Source: Leptospira abararensis
GTDB taxonomy: Bacteria; Spirochaetota; Leptospiria; Leptospirales; Leptospiraceae
DNA: 64,000 nucleotides
Reading direction: 5' to 3'
Assembly: GCF_016918735.1 (NCBI RefSeq)
Contig: NZ_JAFFPR010000006.1
Coordinates: 35,199-99,198 of the forward strand
Position 1 is the first letter of the stretch. Each line of letters opens with the position of its first letter. The position numbers were made by a program, and so were the translations under genes. Positions 1 to 8,025 of the stretch are shown here, piece after piece. A model generated the notes under the pieces. It did no database searches and was not told where the DNA came from. It saw nothing but the letters and a program-made list of their open reading frames with translations.

Positions 1-593
1 CCAATGTCGATTGTAAACCTGAATATCTTGCACAATTTGCGGTAATGGGTGAAATTTATGCCCGTGAACTTTTTGGAATCCAAAATCCAAAAGTAGGAAT
101 TCTCTCGAATGGGGAAGAAGACAAAAAGGGAAATACCGTTTCTGTCAAAACCTTTGATCTTTTAAAAAAAATACCTTTTAACTTTGTGGGAAATGTAGAA
201 GGCCGTGATCTTTATGGTGGTGGCCGTGAAGTAGACGTTGTGGTCTGCGATGGTTTTATTGGGAACATTGTTCTTAAAGCAACAGAAGGACTTGCCAAAT
301 CCATTTTCAACGTATTGAAAAATTCCATTAGACAATCAAGCCTTGCCCAAACAGGCGCACTGCTTTTAAAATCAACTTTTACAGCTGTAAAAAAACGTTT
401 AGACTATGCGGAATATGGTGGTGCTCTTCTTTTAGGTGTAGAAGGGATTTGTATGATAGGTCATGGTTCTTCTAACGCACTAGCCGTAAAAAATGCAGTC
501 CGTGTCATCTCAGAGTGCGCCAAACACGGAATCAACGACAGGATTCGAGAAAGGCTTGGTGAATACAAAACTCTTTTAAACGATTCGGTTTAA
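1..593 (+). CDS. plsX: Phosphate acyltransferase PlsX, C-terminal part (5' truncated by window edge)
   Basis: PlsX makes acyl-phosphate from acyl-ACP, the first step of bacterial phosphatidic acid synthesis, at the inner membrane face. The open frame enters from the left edge (first whole codon at position 3) and reads [16 protein letters not shown], the conserved central PlsX stretch, before a Met at 45 that is internal and not a start. The visible 196 residues also carry the PlsX segments [28 protein letters not shown] and [11 protein letters not shown], and end with [13 protein letters not shown]. The family is usually 330-350 residues, so roughly the first 40% is missing. It is followed after 75 bp by fabG on the same strand, the usual fatty-acid/phospholipid pairing. 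Identity is very secure. Confidence 0.95.
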   Translation, partial: NVDCKPEYLAQFAVMGEIYARELFGIQNPKVGILSNGEEDKKGNTVSVKTFDLLKKIPFNFVGNVEGRDLYGGGREVDVVVCDGFIGNIVLKATEGLAKSIFNVLKNSIRQSSLAQTGALLLKSTFTAVKKRLDYAEYGGALLLGVEGICMIGHGSSNALAVKNAVRVISECAKHGINDRIRERLGEYKTLLNDSV

Positions 594-668
594 ACATTAA
601 AAGGATTCATTTAGATTCATTTCATTTAGAAAATATTTTAGGAATTAGAAAGGAAGAGGAAAAACCAA

Positions 669-1430
669 ATGATTAGTTTAACAGGAAAAACAGCCATCGT
701 AACGGGTGGGGCAAGAGGAATTGGAAAAGCAACTTGTTTGAAACTTGCTTCTCTTGGAGCCAACATCGTTGTAGCGGATATGAACCCAGAAGCAACGAAT
801 GCCACTGCGGAAGAATTAAAATCCAAAGGATACAAAGCAATCGCTGTTGTTGCTAACGTATCAATAGAAGAAGATGCTCAAAAACTAATTGATGCGGCAA
901 AAAAAGAATTTGGAACTGTAGACATCCTCGTAAACAATGCAGGGATCACTCGTGACACTCTCCTTATGAGAATGAAAAAAGAGCAGTGGGATTCTGTGAT
1001 CGCAGTAAACCTGACTGGAACTTATCTCTGCACACAAGCAGCCATCAAAGTCATGATGAAACAAGAAAATGGTGGATCGATCATCAATCTTTCTTCTATC
1101 TCTGGTGAAAACGGAAACATTGGACAAACAAACTATTCTGCATCCAAAGCAGGTGTGATTGGTTTTACAAAGGCAGTGGCTCTCGAAATGGCTTCTAGAA
1201 AGGTTCGTTGTAACGCGATTGCCCCAGGTTTTATTGCAACAGAAATGACAGAAGCAATTCCTGAAAACATCAGACATGGTATGGTGCAAGCAATCCCACT
1301 CAAACGTGCGGGCCTTCCAGAAGACATCGCTAACGGCATTGCCTTCCTTGCTTCTGATGCATCTTCCTTTATCACAGGACATATTTTAGATATCAATGGT
1401 GGTGGATTTTTACCGGGTGGCGGTCACTAA
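669..1430 (+). CDS. fabG: 3-oxoacyl-ACP reductase FabG
   Basis: NADPH-dependent reductase of the type II fatty-acid elongation cycle, cytosolic. The 253-residue length fits the family (about 245-255). Visible SDR features are the cofactor-binding TGGARGIG near residue 12, the NNAG motif around residue 90, the catalytic Ser in NLSSISG, and the YSASK dyad near residues 155-159. The C-terminal GGGFLPGGGH is typical of FabG-like ends. The start is preceded by a purine-rich GGAAGAGGAAAA ribosome binding site. It lies downstream of plsX, as in many fab clusters, but fabD and fabF are not adjacent and acpP sits 5 kb away beyond an opposite-strand block. Many SDR paralogs exist, so the FabG name leans on context as well as sequence. 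Confidence 0.9.
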   Translation: MISLTGKTAIVTGGARGIGKATCLKLASLGANIVVADMNPEATNATAEELKSKGYKAIAVVANVSIEEDAQKLIDAAKKEFGTVDILVNNAGITRDTLLMRMKKEQWDSVIAVNLTGTYLCTQAAIKVMMKQENGGSIINLSSISGENGNIGQTNYSASKAGVIGFTKAVALEMASRKVRCNAIAPGFIATEMTEAIPENIRHGMVQAIPLKRAGLPEDIANGIAFLASDASSFITGHILDINGGGFLPGGGH

Positions 1431-1513
1431 GATTTAAGTAATCCTTACTTACTAAAAAAAGTAAAGATTCTCCTCTATTAATGTTGGTAACGCTTTCATC
1501 GTTATTGGCTTAG

Positions 1514-1556
1514 TCCCCTCTGATCGGATAGCCGCTCTTGAGGGGATTTTTATTTT
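1514..1556 (+). terminator. Rho-independent terminator after fabG
   Basis: TCCCCTC (1514-1520) can pair with GAGGGGA (1540-1546), followed by TTTTTATTTTTTCT. The stem and T-tract sit about 85 bp after the fabG stop and overlap the 3' end of the convergent minus-strand gene. Confidence 0.75.
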
Positions 1557-2674
1557 TTCTTGGTCAGCTTCGACTGGTAAGAGAAGGCTTTGGGTATTTC
1601 CATCGTGTAAACAATTCCTTCTGATTCTTCACCAAAAAAACCAATTTCATCTAATACAGAGAGAACTTCGGGAAGATTTTTTTTAGGAATGAGAAGGTTT
1701 GCTACCTCTCTTGCGGGAGTGAATGCATTCTTATCCATTTGAGAATGGATGAGTTTGTTCAGGGAAATAGTGGAACTAGAAACCCCCACTTTTCGTAGAC
1801 TAACCAGTGCCGATTCGATAGATTCCTCCTTACAATTGAGAACAACATTTACTCCTTCGAAATAATTTCTATGACGAGTGGATTGACGGAATTGGTTGGA
1901 TTTTTTCCTCCAATCCATGTTTCCATATAACTGATCTAATGCGGAAATGATTTGGTCCATACTGGCAGCTTGTTTTGGGCCTTCCAAACTAACTTTAGTA
2001 TTGAGTAAACCCCGCCCCACTGGGAATTCGAAAATAAATCCTCTCCCTGGAAGATCAAGTCTACCCACTTCAATGATAAAATCCATCGCATGTTCTGCGT
2101 CAGACGAGTGGACTATTAGTTTTAAAATTTCTTTTTCTTTTGGAATGGTGATTCTTAGTAGTCCCAATTTATCACGCAAACCAGTTCCCGTTCCATAACT
2201 AATGGTAGGAACAGCCACTCCATTTTGCAAAACCAAACGGGCTATGGGTTCTGCCGATCCGCGAGGAAGGATACAAAAAAGTCCAGTAAGCCCAGAAAAA
2301 CCAAGAGCTTTGTTTTTTTCTTCCGTAGTGAATATATAATCAGCAGGAACAGGACTGTGTAAGTCAATCGTTTCCGAGTATACAGTTCCATGTCCTGGAA
2401 TATTTAATTCCGCTGCATCCCGAAAGAGTGTCAGTAAAAAGTTTTCAGCGATTGGTTCGCATAGGACTTCAAAAATAGTCACTGGTGTATCGATGATGGA
2501 ATGGTTTTGGTAAAAGTCGAATAACAACCAACCTCGTTTGGCAAGGACGGGATACCTTCCCGCCTCCATGTGGAAATAGTGGATTCTATTTCTTTTAAGA
2601 GCGGAGACAACGAGGTCGGTTAAGTCCCTATGAACAATAGCAGTGATTCTTATGGCTTTTAGTTTCGAATTCAT
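1550..2674 (-). CDS. Three-domain PII-like regulator next to DUF1538 transporter
   Basis: A 374-residue protein with no signal peptide or membrane segment. It appears to hold three successive PII/GlnB-like modules: about residues 5-100 (ending in ELNIPGHGTVYSE), 120-235 (with VGRLDLPGRGFIFEF, very like the end of the PII fold where the T-loop protein closes) and 270-365. Sequence similarity among the modules is low, so the third assignment is the weakest. PII proteins sense adenine nucleotides and small ligands and bind membrane transporters or enzymes. The start codon abuts the stop of the upstream DUF1538 gene (TAAATG), so the two are almost certainly co-translated, and I infer that this protein controls that membrane protein. 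Classical PII proteins are about 112-residue homotrimers, so three modules in one chain is notable. Confidence 0.6.
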   Translation of the reverse strand: MNSKLKAIRITAIVHRDLTDLVVSALKRNRIHYFHMEAGRYPVLAKRGWLLFDFYQNHSIIDTPVTIFEVLCEPIAENFLLTLFRDAAELNIPGHGTVYSETIDLHSPVPADYIFTTEEKNKALGFSGLTGLFCILPRGSAEPIARLVLQNGVAVPTISYGTGTGLRDKLGLLRITIPKEKEILKLIVHSSDAEHAMDFIIEVGRLDLPGRGFIFEFPVGRGLLNTKVSLEGPKQAASMDQIISALDQLYGNMDWRKKSNQFRQSTRHRNYFEGVNVVLNCKEESIESALVSLRKVGVSSSTISLNKLIHSQMDKNAFTPAREVANLLIPKKNLPEVLSVLDEIGFFGEESEGIVYTMEIPKAFSYQSKLTKKK

Positions 2675-4579
2675 TTATTTCTCTTTTCGTTCAGAATCAC
2701 TTAACGAGAGTTTGCGGGATTTTTCGACAACCATTCCCATAAGTAAAACTGATAAAATGGGGAAGGCGGAGGCAGCTGCAAGGATTCCAAATCCATCTAC
2801 AGTTCCCATTTGGTTTCCGATCCCTAGTCCCATGGCAATGATCAAAGGAACCGTAATCGGACCCGTCGTAACACCGGCACTATCCCAAGCAATATCGATA
2901 AACTCTGATTTGCTGAAGGTGTTCAACACAAGAAGGGATAGATAAACCGGAACAAGGATCCAAACAAGTGGTATTTCGAGTAGAATCTTTAGCATTCCAA
3001 GTAAGGTTCCTAGCCCAACACCTACTGCGACTGATTGGATAAGAAGAGATTTTCTAAATGTTCCTACAGTGGTTTCTTCGACTGTATTTCCTAGGGCAGA
3101 TAATGCTGGTTCTGCGAGGGTGGCGCTATATCCTAAAAAGAAAGCAAATACTAAAACAACTAAGTATCCAAGTAAATTGTCTTCCTTTCCAAATATGGGG
3201 CCGTGGATGGGAACATATTCGTAAACTTTATTGATTCGGTTCCAGTTTTCTTCATGGTAAGGAATTCCTGTATAGGACTTTCTTTCTTTGAGATAAAAGA
3301 ATTTTTCTTCTTTCCCTTCTTCATTGACTGCTTTTAATACCGACTTGGGGTTGAAGTTGGGGATGAATTTTGTGGAGTCTACAAGTTCAATAGAACGAAA
3401 TGTGGAGGGAAGTTTTCCTCCTACTTGGTCTCCTAATTTGTTCAGTCCAAAGATGATCCCAAAATTAAAGATCGTAAGACCGATGATAGAAAAACCTATT
3501 CCTAAAAAAACTTCTTCGGGGTAGGGGATTTTTTCTCTCAGGATCAATGCTAAAAATAAAAACAGAAAAATCGATAAGGGAAGAATCGCTCGTATAGCCA
3601 ATTGGAAGGCACCGAAGATATTTTCTTTGGCCTTTTGATATAATTCAGGTGGAGTAATCGAATTTGGTTTGGATAGTTTTTTCACAGGTGCTGTCCAGTG
3701 AGTGTCGCCAAGTAGGAGTTTTGCTTGCTCTAATGTAATCCCTTGTTTGAAAAAAGTTTCTTCTGGCATGGGTTTAGGTAATTTTTCCGAGAAATACATC
3801 CCAACAAGAAATACAGAAAGAACGGGAAAAAGAGAGGCAAGAGTCACAACTCCATAAGCACTACTCTGTTCATTTTTTTCTGCTACTTTGGAAATCCCAA
3901 TTCCTAAAGCTACAACAAGGGGAACGGTTACAGGACCTGTTGTCACTGCTCCTGAATCCCAAGCAAGGCCGGAAATGAGTTGTAAGTTTTCATCGAAGTA
4001 GGCATACACACTTACACCTAACAGTATAAATATTGTTGGTACAAGAATCCGCATCAAAGAAAATCCAAATAAAAATCGTAACATTCCGAACACCACAGAG
4101 ATCCCAACACCGATGGCTACGGATAAATAGAGATAGAGAGAACCCTCGTTGAGTAAAAAATAAAGTAGAGGTGCATCCCAAGGAGCCACTTTACTGCCAC
4201 AGGCTCGTAAGATGGAGATGGCAGGTTCTGCGAGGGTTGCCCCAACTCCCATAAGAACAGAAAAGACCATGATGCTAAAGATGCCTAATTTTTGTGGCAA
4301 TCGAAGTCCCAAGGCCTCGCCTAAGGGCATTAGGCCAAGAAACAATCCTTCTAAAAAAAAGGTGAGACCAAGGACAACGGCTGAGATTCCTAAGGCAATG
4401 AGACCTGCTTCTTTTATGGGAATTCGTAAAATAAATAACTGAAAGAGAGCAAGGTATAAGACAATCCAGATCACTGCTTTGATCTGGCCCCAAAGTTTTT
4501 TCTGAAAATAAGGTACTATTAGCGTAATGGTTTCTCTAAATCCAATTTGAATGGATTCTTCTTTTTCGTTCCTTGCCAT
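2675..4579 (-). CDS. DUF1538 family membrane protein, two tandem DUF1538 units
   Basis: A 634-residue polytopic membrane protein. Two homologous halves are visible: each has a GATLAEPAIS/SATLAEPALS motif (near residues 110 and 485) and, about 90 residues later, a matched WDSGAVTTGPVTVP / WDSAGVTTGPITVP motif. The N-terminal 20 residues (MARNEKEESIQ...) are cytosolic and hydrophilic, and a soluble loop of roughly 70 residues lies between halves. DUF1538 proteins have no established substrate; the internal duplication with paired polar motifs in hydrophobic surroundings is typical of transporters. It is the first gene of a two-gene unit with the PII-like protein. The gene lies alone on the minus strand between fabG and acpP. 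Confidence 0.8.
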   Translation of the reverse strand: MARNEKEESIQIGFRETITLIVPYFQKKLWGQIKAVIWIVLYLALFQLFILRIPIKEAGLIALGISAVVLGLTFFLEGLFLGLMPLGEALGLRLPQKLGIFSIMVFSVLMGVGATLAEPAISILRACGSKVAPWDAPLLYFLLNEGSLYLYLSVAIGVGISVVFGMLRFLFGFSLMRILVPTIFILLGVSVYAYFDENLQLISGLAWDSGAVTTGPVTVPLVVALGIGISKVAEKNEQSSAYGVVTLASLFPVLSVFLVGMYFSEKLPKPMPEETFFKQGITLEQAKLLLGDTHWTAPVKKLSKPNSITPPELYQKAKENIFGAFQLAIRAILPLSIFLFLFLALILREKIPYPEEVFLGIGFSIIGLTIFNFGIIFGLNKLGDQVGGKLPSTFRSIELVDSTKFIPNFNPKSVLKAVNEEGKEEKFFYLKERKSYTGIPYHEENWNRINKVYEYVPIHGPIFGKEDNLLGYLVVLVFAFFLGYSATLAEPALSALGNTVEETTVGTFRKSLLIQSVAVGVGLGTLLGMLKILLEIPLVWILVPVYLSLLVLNTFSKSEFIDIAWDSAGVTTGPITVPLIIAMGLGIGNQMGTVDGFGILAAASAFPILSVLLMGMVVEKSRKLSLSDSERKEK

Positions 4580-4627
4580 AAAGACAAACTGATTGGGAAA
4601 AACATTCTTGCAAAGGGAATTTCAAAA

Positions 4628-4656
4628 AGAATGTCTCCTGGCAGATGCCAGGAGAC
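4628..4656 (-). terminator. Rho-independent terminator of the 4679-6172 lipoprotein gene
   Basis: Perfect 11-bp inverted repeat GTCTCCTGGCA / TGCCAGGAGAC (4633-4643 and 4646-4656) with a 2-nt gap. Read on the minus strand it lies 22 bp after the stop of the rhodanese lipoprotein gene and is followed by ATTCTTTTTG, so it separates that gene from the DUF1538 pair. Confidence 0.8.
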
Positions 4657-4678
4657 TAAGTGTAAACTGGGAAAGAGA

Positions 4679-6172
4679 TTAAAACTTGTAAGCCTTATCT
4701 TCTTGGATGAATTTTTTTGTGGTTGTTGCCGTGAGATTGACTGTGGGGCGAATTACGTGAGTTGGTTCATTGTACCAAAGGAATGTTGATACATCCCCAA
4801 TATCGGTTCTCCATTTAAAGTCAGCTGGTACTTGATTGATAGCACCTGTTCCATGTCCTGCGACAAGAGCAGTCCATTCCACAAGGGATCCATCATAATA
4901 AACCGTTGGGTATCCCAGGATATTCAAAGAGGCAAATCCATTCACCTGCGCTTCAAAGTTAGTGCGGCATTGACTGACAATTGTGGTTCCTGGTGTGTAA
5001 ACAGCACGAGTTGTATCGAAAAGAGTTTTGATTGCTGCTTTGTCTAAGAACTCATATCCATCAGCATTGTCTCTGAGTAAGTCGGCCCAAGGGAATGTTT
5101 TGGAGGATTTGATACTTCCTTCAAAAGGAACAAAGGTTTGGTTACCCGCTGAGGCGGACGGTGCACCAGAAGACTGAAAGGAAGTTGTGATATAAGCCTG
5201 CCCAGCAGGATTTGTAACAAGTGCGTTTCGTGCCACATTCAAACCTTGTGCTGTCCCATCATACTGCGCCGCTGGTCTTGCATCAATGATCTGTTGTTTG
5301 GCGGTAAGCCCTGCGATATTTGCTGCCCCACCTGTTTTTGCGATCTCATAAATATCTTCTAAACCTAAAGTAAGGACAGTGTTATCAACACGGAGCTGTT
5401 TTACTGAAAATCCCGCATTTCGTTCTAAGTTAATTCCTGATCGACTTGTCGATAAAGTGATTCCTGCACCCGTTGCTTTTTTGTTCAGGTTTCCATTGAG
5501 AATTGCCAGGTTTTTGATATCAGCTCCCCAATAACGTAACCAATACACTCCGCGTGTTACATCTTGTACGGCACCGGCACCCACTGCTTTAGCTGGATAA
5601 GCACCAGCAGTGATTCCGTTGCCTGTCCCCACGGCAAAGACCACTAAGTCTTTGGATAGGTTGATTCCAAAAGTTTTTAGCCAATCATCTACAAAAGCTC
5701 CATTGGCTTGGTAACGAACGGAGTTGGAGAATAGACCCGTATCTCTTGTTTGGTTGAAACGAAATCCACCACTTGGCAAATCTACTGGTCTGTAATCATC
5801 CAAAAGGTAAACATAAACTCCTTGGCTTGGATTTTCTGCTACATAAGGAGATGCGGCACCACCTGCCACGCGGTCTGCCGCATCGGTTTGTAGGATGATG
5901 AGATTTCCTGTAATGTGGCTTGGTTTGTTTGTTTGCCAGTTACTTTGAAATCGTGCCAAAGTTTGCGGAGTGATAAGCCCCCAGTTGTTTTGGTTGTAAT
6001 CAGCTGCCGATTCGTTCACCAAATCAGTAGCGGTGCTCACCTTGATTTGGTTTGCGGCAAAAAGAAGAAGGCCAGCCAGTAAGGTATTGTTGTTTTCTTT
6101 CTTTTCCGCACAGGATACCGAGAAGGAAAGCAGGAGGAAAGTTGTGAATGTTCGGGTCCATTTTTGAATCAT
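4679..6172 (-). CDS. Rhodanese-like surface lipoprotein (paralog 1, catalytic Cys present)
   Basis: A 497-residue exported protein. The N-terminus has a basic start, a hydrophobic stretch and the lipobox LSFSVSC (Cys about residue 21), so it should be lipidated and sit on a membrane. The rest reads as a tandem rhodanese: an N-terminal domain with RGVYWLRYWGADIKNLAILN where rhodaneses have the inactive-domain helix and VLNGG turn, and a C-terminal domain with IIDARPAAQYDG, FEGSIKSSKTFPW and the active-site segment SQCRTN with Cys402, followed by YYDGSLVEW. Thiosulfate sulfurtransferases have the same Cys loop and YPGSWxEW ending. It is clearly paralogous to the proteins at 25992 and 28846 (shared GLITPQTL, DGS, EDKAYK end). 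A strong AAGGAGAA ribosome site precedes the ATG. Substrate is unknown. Confidence 0.75.
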   Translation of the reverse strand: MIQKWTRTFTTFLLLSFSVSCAEKKENNNTLLAGLLLFAANQIKVSTATDLVNESAADYNQNNWGLITPQTLARFQSNWQTNKPSHITGNLIILQTDAADRVAGGAASPYVAENPSQGVYVYLLDDYRPVDLPSGGFRFNQTRDTGLFSNSVRYQANGAFVDDWLKTFGINLSKDLVVFAVGTGNGITAGAYPAKAVGAGAVQDVTRGVYWLRYWGADIKNLAILNGNLNKKATGAGITLSTSRSGINLERNAGFSVKQLRVDNTVLTLGLEDIYEIAKTGGAANIAGLTAKQQIIDARPAAQYDGTAQGLNVARNALVTNPAGQAYITTSFQSSGAPSASAGNQTFVPFEGSIKSSKTFPWADLLRDNADGYEFLDKAAIKTLFDTTRAVYTPGTTIVSQCRTNFEAQVNGFASLNILGYPTVYYDGSLVEWTALVAGHGTGAINQVPADFKWRTDIGDVSTFLWYNEPTHVIRPTVNLTATTTKKFIQEDKAYKF

Positions 6173-6470
6173 GGAGTTCTCCTTAAAAAATATTCTTGGA
6201 ATGGTTTTCCATGGAGAGCGACCGACGGGAAGCCATTTCCGTTATAGCGGAAGTTAAATCTGTTAAAATAGAGCAAAGGATTGGAAATCAGACTAGGATT
6301 TTGGAAATTGCTCGGATGCAGGAGGCTTCTGTTCTCTTTTCTGAACAAATCGGACGATTTCAAACCAGATTAATTTATGTTAGGTGATGTTAGAATGATG
6401 TCAAAGGTTTCAAGAGGAAAATAATCTATTTAGACTTGCCAAAAATTCCGACAATTTCATTTTAAAAAAA

Positions 6471-6496
6471 CGCTAGGCGTACATATATACCTAGCG
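6471..6496 (+). promoter_or_regulatory. Inverted repeat upstream of acpP
   Basis: CGCTAGG (6471-6477) and CCTAGCG (6490-6496) form a perfect 7-bp inverted repeat with a 12-nt AT-rich centre (CGTACATATATA). It lies 54-79 bp ahead of the acpP start, so it is either an operator overlapping the promoter or a leader stem-loop. Confidence 0.5.
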
Positions 6497-6517
6497 GAAA
6501 ACGATTTAACACTTGCC

Positions 6518-6534
6518 CCACTGATTAACAGTGG
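6518..6534 (+). promoter_or_regulatory. Leader hairpin directly upstream of acpP ribosome binding site
   Basis: CCACTG ATTAA CAGTGG is a perfect 6-bp stem with a 5-nt loop, ending 3 nt before the GGAGG ribosome binding site (6538-6542). In the acpP mRNA it would sit just 5' of the ribosome site and could protect the transcript or tune initiation. Confidence 0.5.
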
Positions 6535-6549
6535 CCTGGAGGATATAAA

Positions 6550-6783
6550 ATGGCAGATTTCGAAAAAATTAAGTCAATCATCGTAGAACAACTTGGTGTT
6601 GATGAATCAGAAGTTACACCTGAAGCTCACTTCATCAATGATCTTGGTGCTGACTCTCTTGATACAGTTGAACTAGTTATGGCTCTTGAAGAAGAGTTTG
6701 GTGTGGAGATTTCTGATGAAGACGCAGAAAAAATCCAAACCGTAGGCGATGTAATTAAATTCATCGATAAACTTAAGGGGTAA
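6550..6783 (+). CDS. acpP: Acyl carrier protein
   Basis: 77-residue acidic acyl carrier protein that shuttles fatty acyl chains in the cytosol. The phosphopantetheine attachment site is Ser36 in the classical [18 protein letters not shown] context, and the acidic helix II after it is intact. Length and composition match housekeeping AcpP. An excellent GGAGG ribosome site lies 7 nt before the ATG. It heads a same-strand run acpP-rnc-nudix-aroB-mscS-MORN, but a strong terminator-like hairpin separates it from rnc, so acpP probably makes an abundant short transcript with partial read-through. fabF, which often lies between acpP and rnc, is absent here. Confidence 0.98.
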   Translation: MADFEKIKSIIVEQLGVDESEVTPEAHFINDLGADSLDTVELVMALEEEFGVEISDEDAEKIQTVGDVIKFIDKLKG

Positions 6784-6798
6784 TTCCCAATCCAAAAA

Positions 6799-6834
6799 CC
6801 GGGTTCCTTTTATAGAGGAACCCGGATCTTTTAC
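6799..6834 (+). terminator. Terminator or attenuator between acpP and rnc
   Basis: CCGGGTTCC (6799-6807) pairs perfectly with GGAACCCGG (6817-6825), 9 bp with a 9-nt loop, followed by ATCTTTTACCTT. It ends only about 10 nt before the rnc start codon, so read-through or processing must supply rnc expression. Confidence 0.75.
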
Positions 6835-6835
6835 C

Positions 6836-7564
6836 TTGTCCGACTTCATTCGTATTAAACTTCCTCCCGAAAGAATTTCCTCTCTCAAAGAACTTCAATC
6901 CCTTACCAAAACTCAGTTTAAGGATATTTCCCTTCTTCACCTAGCGTTTGTTCATAGGTCATTCGCAAACGAAGACTCCGATCGTTATCTTTCTGATAAT
7001 GAACGATTGGAATTTTTAGGAGACTCGGTTTTAGGAATCTTAGCTGCCGAATTTTTATACCAGTCACTCCCCAAAGGGAAAGAAGGAAAACTGGCTAAAC
7101 TAAAAAGTAAAATGGTTTCCGCTCCTGCCATTGCGAAACTTGCCCGGGCCTACAGATTCCCTGAATTTTTGCTTCTAGGCAGAGGAGAGAGAGAAAAGGG
7201 GGAATCCAATACCAATCTCCAGGCAGACTGCTTTGAGGCCTTCCTAGGGGCCTTGTATCTCGACCAGGGCCTTGAGAGTTGTCGTAAATTTCTCAATCCC
7301 CACTTTCAAGTAATGGAAAAGGGTGCGGATGAAGCCGAAGAGACAAAAGATTATAAAACCATTTTGCAGGAATTTTGCCAAAAGAAATGGAAAAAATTAC
7401 CAGAGTATTCCGTTATGAAAGAAGAGGGTCCTGACCACGAAAAAGAGTTTCTTGTTTCTGTTCTTTGCGAAAAACACTTCCAAACCACTGGGGAAGGAAA
7501 GAACAAACGTCGGGCAGAACAGATGGCAGCCAAGGCAGCACTCCGTTTTTTAAAAATACTATGA
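6836..7564 (+). CDS. rnc: Ribonuclease III
   Basis: Double-strand RNA endonuclease for rRNA and mRNA processing. The 242-residue protein has the catalytic signature NERLEFLGDSVL (near residue 58), the second metal-binding motif DCFEAFLGALYLDQG, and a C-terminal double-strand RNA-binding domain (about residues 165-240) with DYKTILQEFCQ and the lysine-rich GKNKRRAEQMAAKAAL helix. The start is TTG; no ATG is available before the conserved LLHLAFVHRSF, and the region ahead of TTG is occupied by the terminator stem, so the exact start is uncertain. The stop overlaps the next ATG. acpP-rnc adjacency is common in bacteria. Confidence 0.95.
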   Translation: MSDFIRIKLPPERISSLKELQSLTKTQFKDISLLHLAFVHRSFANEDSDRYLSDNERLEFLGDSVLGILAAEFLYQSLPKGKEGKLAKLKSKMVSAPAIAKLARAYRFPEFLLLGRGEREKGESNTNLQADCFEAFLGALYLDQGLESCRKFLNPHFQVMEKGADEAEETKDYKTILQEFCQKKWKKLPEYSVMKEEGPDHEKEFLVSVLCEKHFQTTGEGKNKRRAEQMAAKAALRFLKIL

Positions 7565-8025
7565 TCGACTTTTTATTAAAATCCAAATCAATGCGGGTTC
7601 GCGTGGCCGCACTCATCCAAGATCCTAAGGGTAAAATTTTGCTTGTACAACAGCAAAAAAAACAATCGGGGTATTGGTTACTTCCTGGCGGTGGAATCGA
7701 ATTTGGTGAGTCGGGAGAAGAAGCACTCAAACGAGAACTGAGCGAAGAGTTGTCTCTAGAAGTAAGCCAAATGGAATTTTTATTTTTAAATGAATCAATT
7801 GATCCCAATAAAAAACGCCATCTCATCCAAATTGTTTTTTTGACCAAGGTAAAGGATTTGTTACCTACCCTAAATCCAAAAGAAAAAGCGATTTCAGGAT
7901 TTGGATACTTTACTACCAAAGAAATTTTAGCAATGGACATTCGTCCGGACATAAAACATTACTTCCGGGCCAAAAGCACAAATAAACCTAGATATATTTC
8001 CAGCCCATGGGTGAATGAACCATGA
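7561..8025 (+). CDS. NUDIX hydrolase
   Basis: 154-residue NUDIX family hydrolase. The Nudix box reads GGGIEFGESGEEALKRELSE followed by EL, with the metal-binding glutamates in place (REL.EEL), around residues 41-65; the final Gly of the consensus is replaced by Ser. I choose ATG 7561, which overlaps the rnc stop as ATGA; an open frame extends upstream inside rnc but is not needed. The substrate (nucleoside diphosphate derivative) cannot be told from sequence. It overlaps aroB by four bases (ATGA), so it is translationally coupled on both sides. Confidence 0.85.
   Translation: MIDFLLKSKSMRVRVAALIQDPKGKILLVQQQKKQSGYWLLPGGGIEFGESGEEALKRELSEELSLEVSQMEFLFLNESIDPNKKRHLIQIVFLTKVKDLLPTLNPKEKAISGFGYFTTKEILAMDIRPDIKHYFRAKSTNKPRYISSPWVNEP

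Larger units (their letters stand above)
6173..6549. other. Divergent intergenic region between rhodanese lipoprotein and acpP
   Basis: 377 bp between two divergent genes. It must hold both promoters. I see no convincing gene: the short open frames here have no start context or protein signature. The acpP-proximal 80 bp carries two hairpins listed separately; a TTGCCA at 6436-6441 with an AT-rich stretch about 17 bp later is a possible acpP promoter, only weakly supported. Confidence 0.5.

Noticed and set aside
885..1382. 165-residue open frame on the minus strand opposite fabG
   Set aside because: It is a shadow of the strongly conserved fabG frame, has Cys/His/Ser-rich non-protein-like composition and no ribosome site.
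6196..6387. 63-residue frame between rhodanese lipoprotein and acpP
   Set aside because: No ribosome site or signature, and it overlaps the expected promoter zone of the divergent genes.
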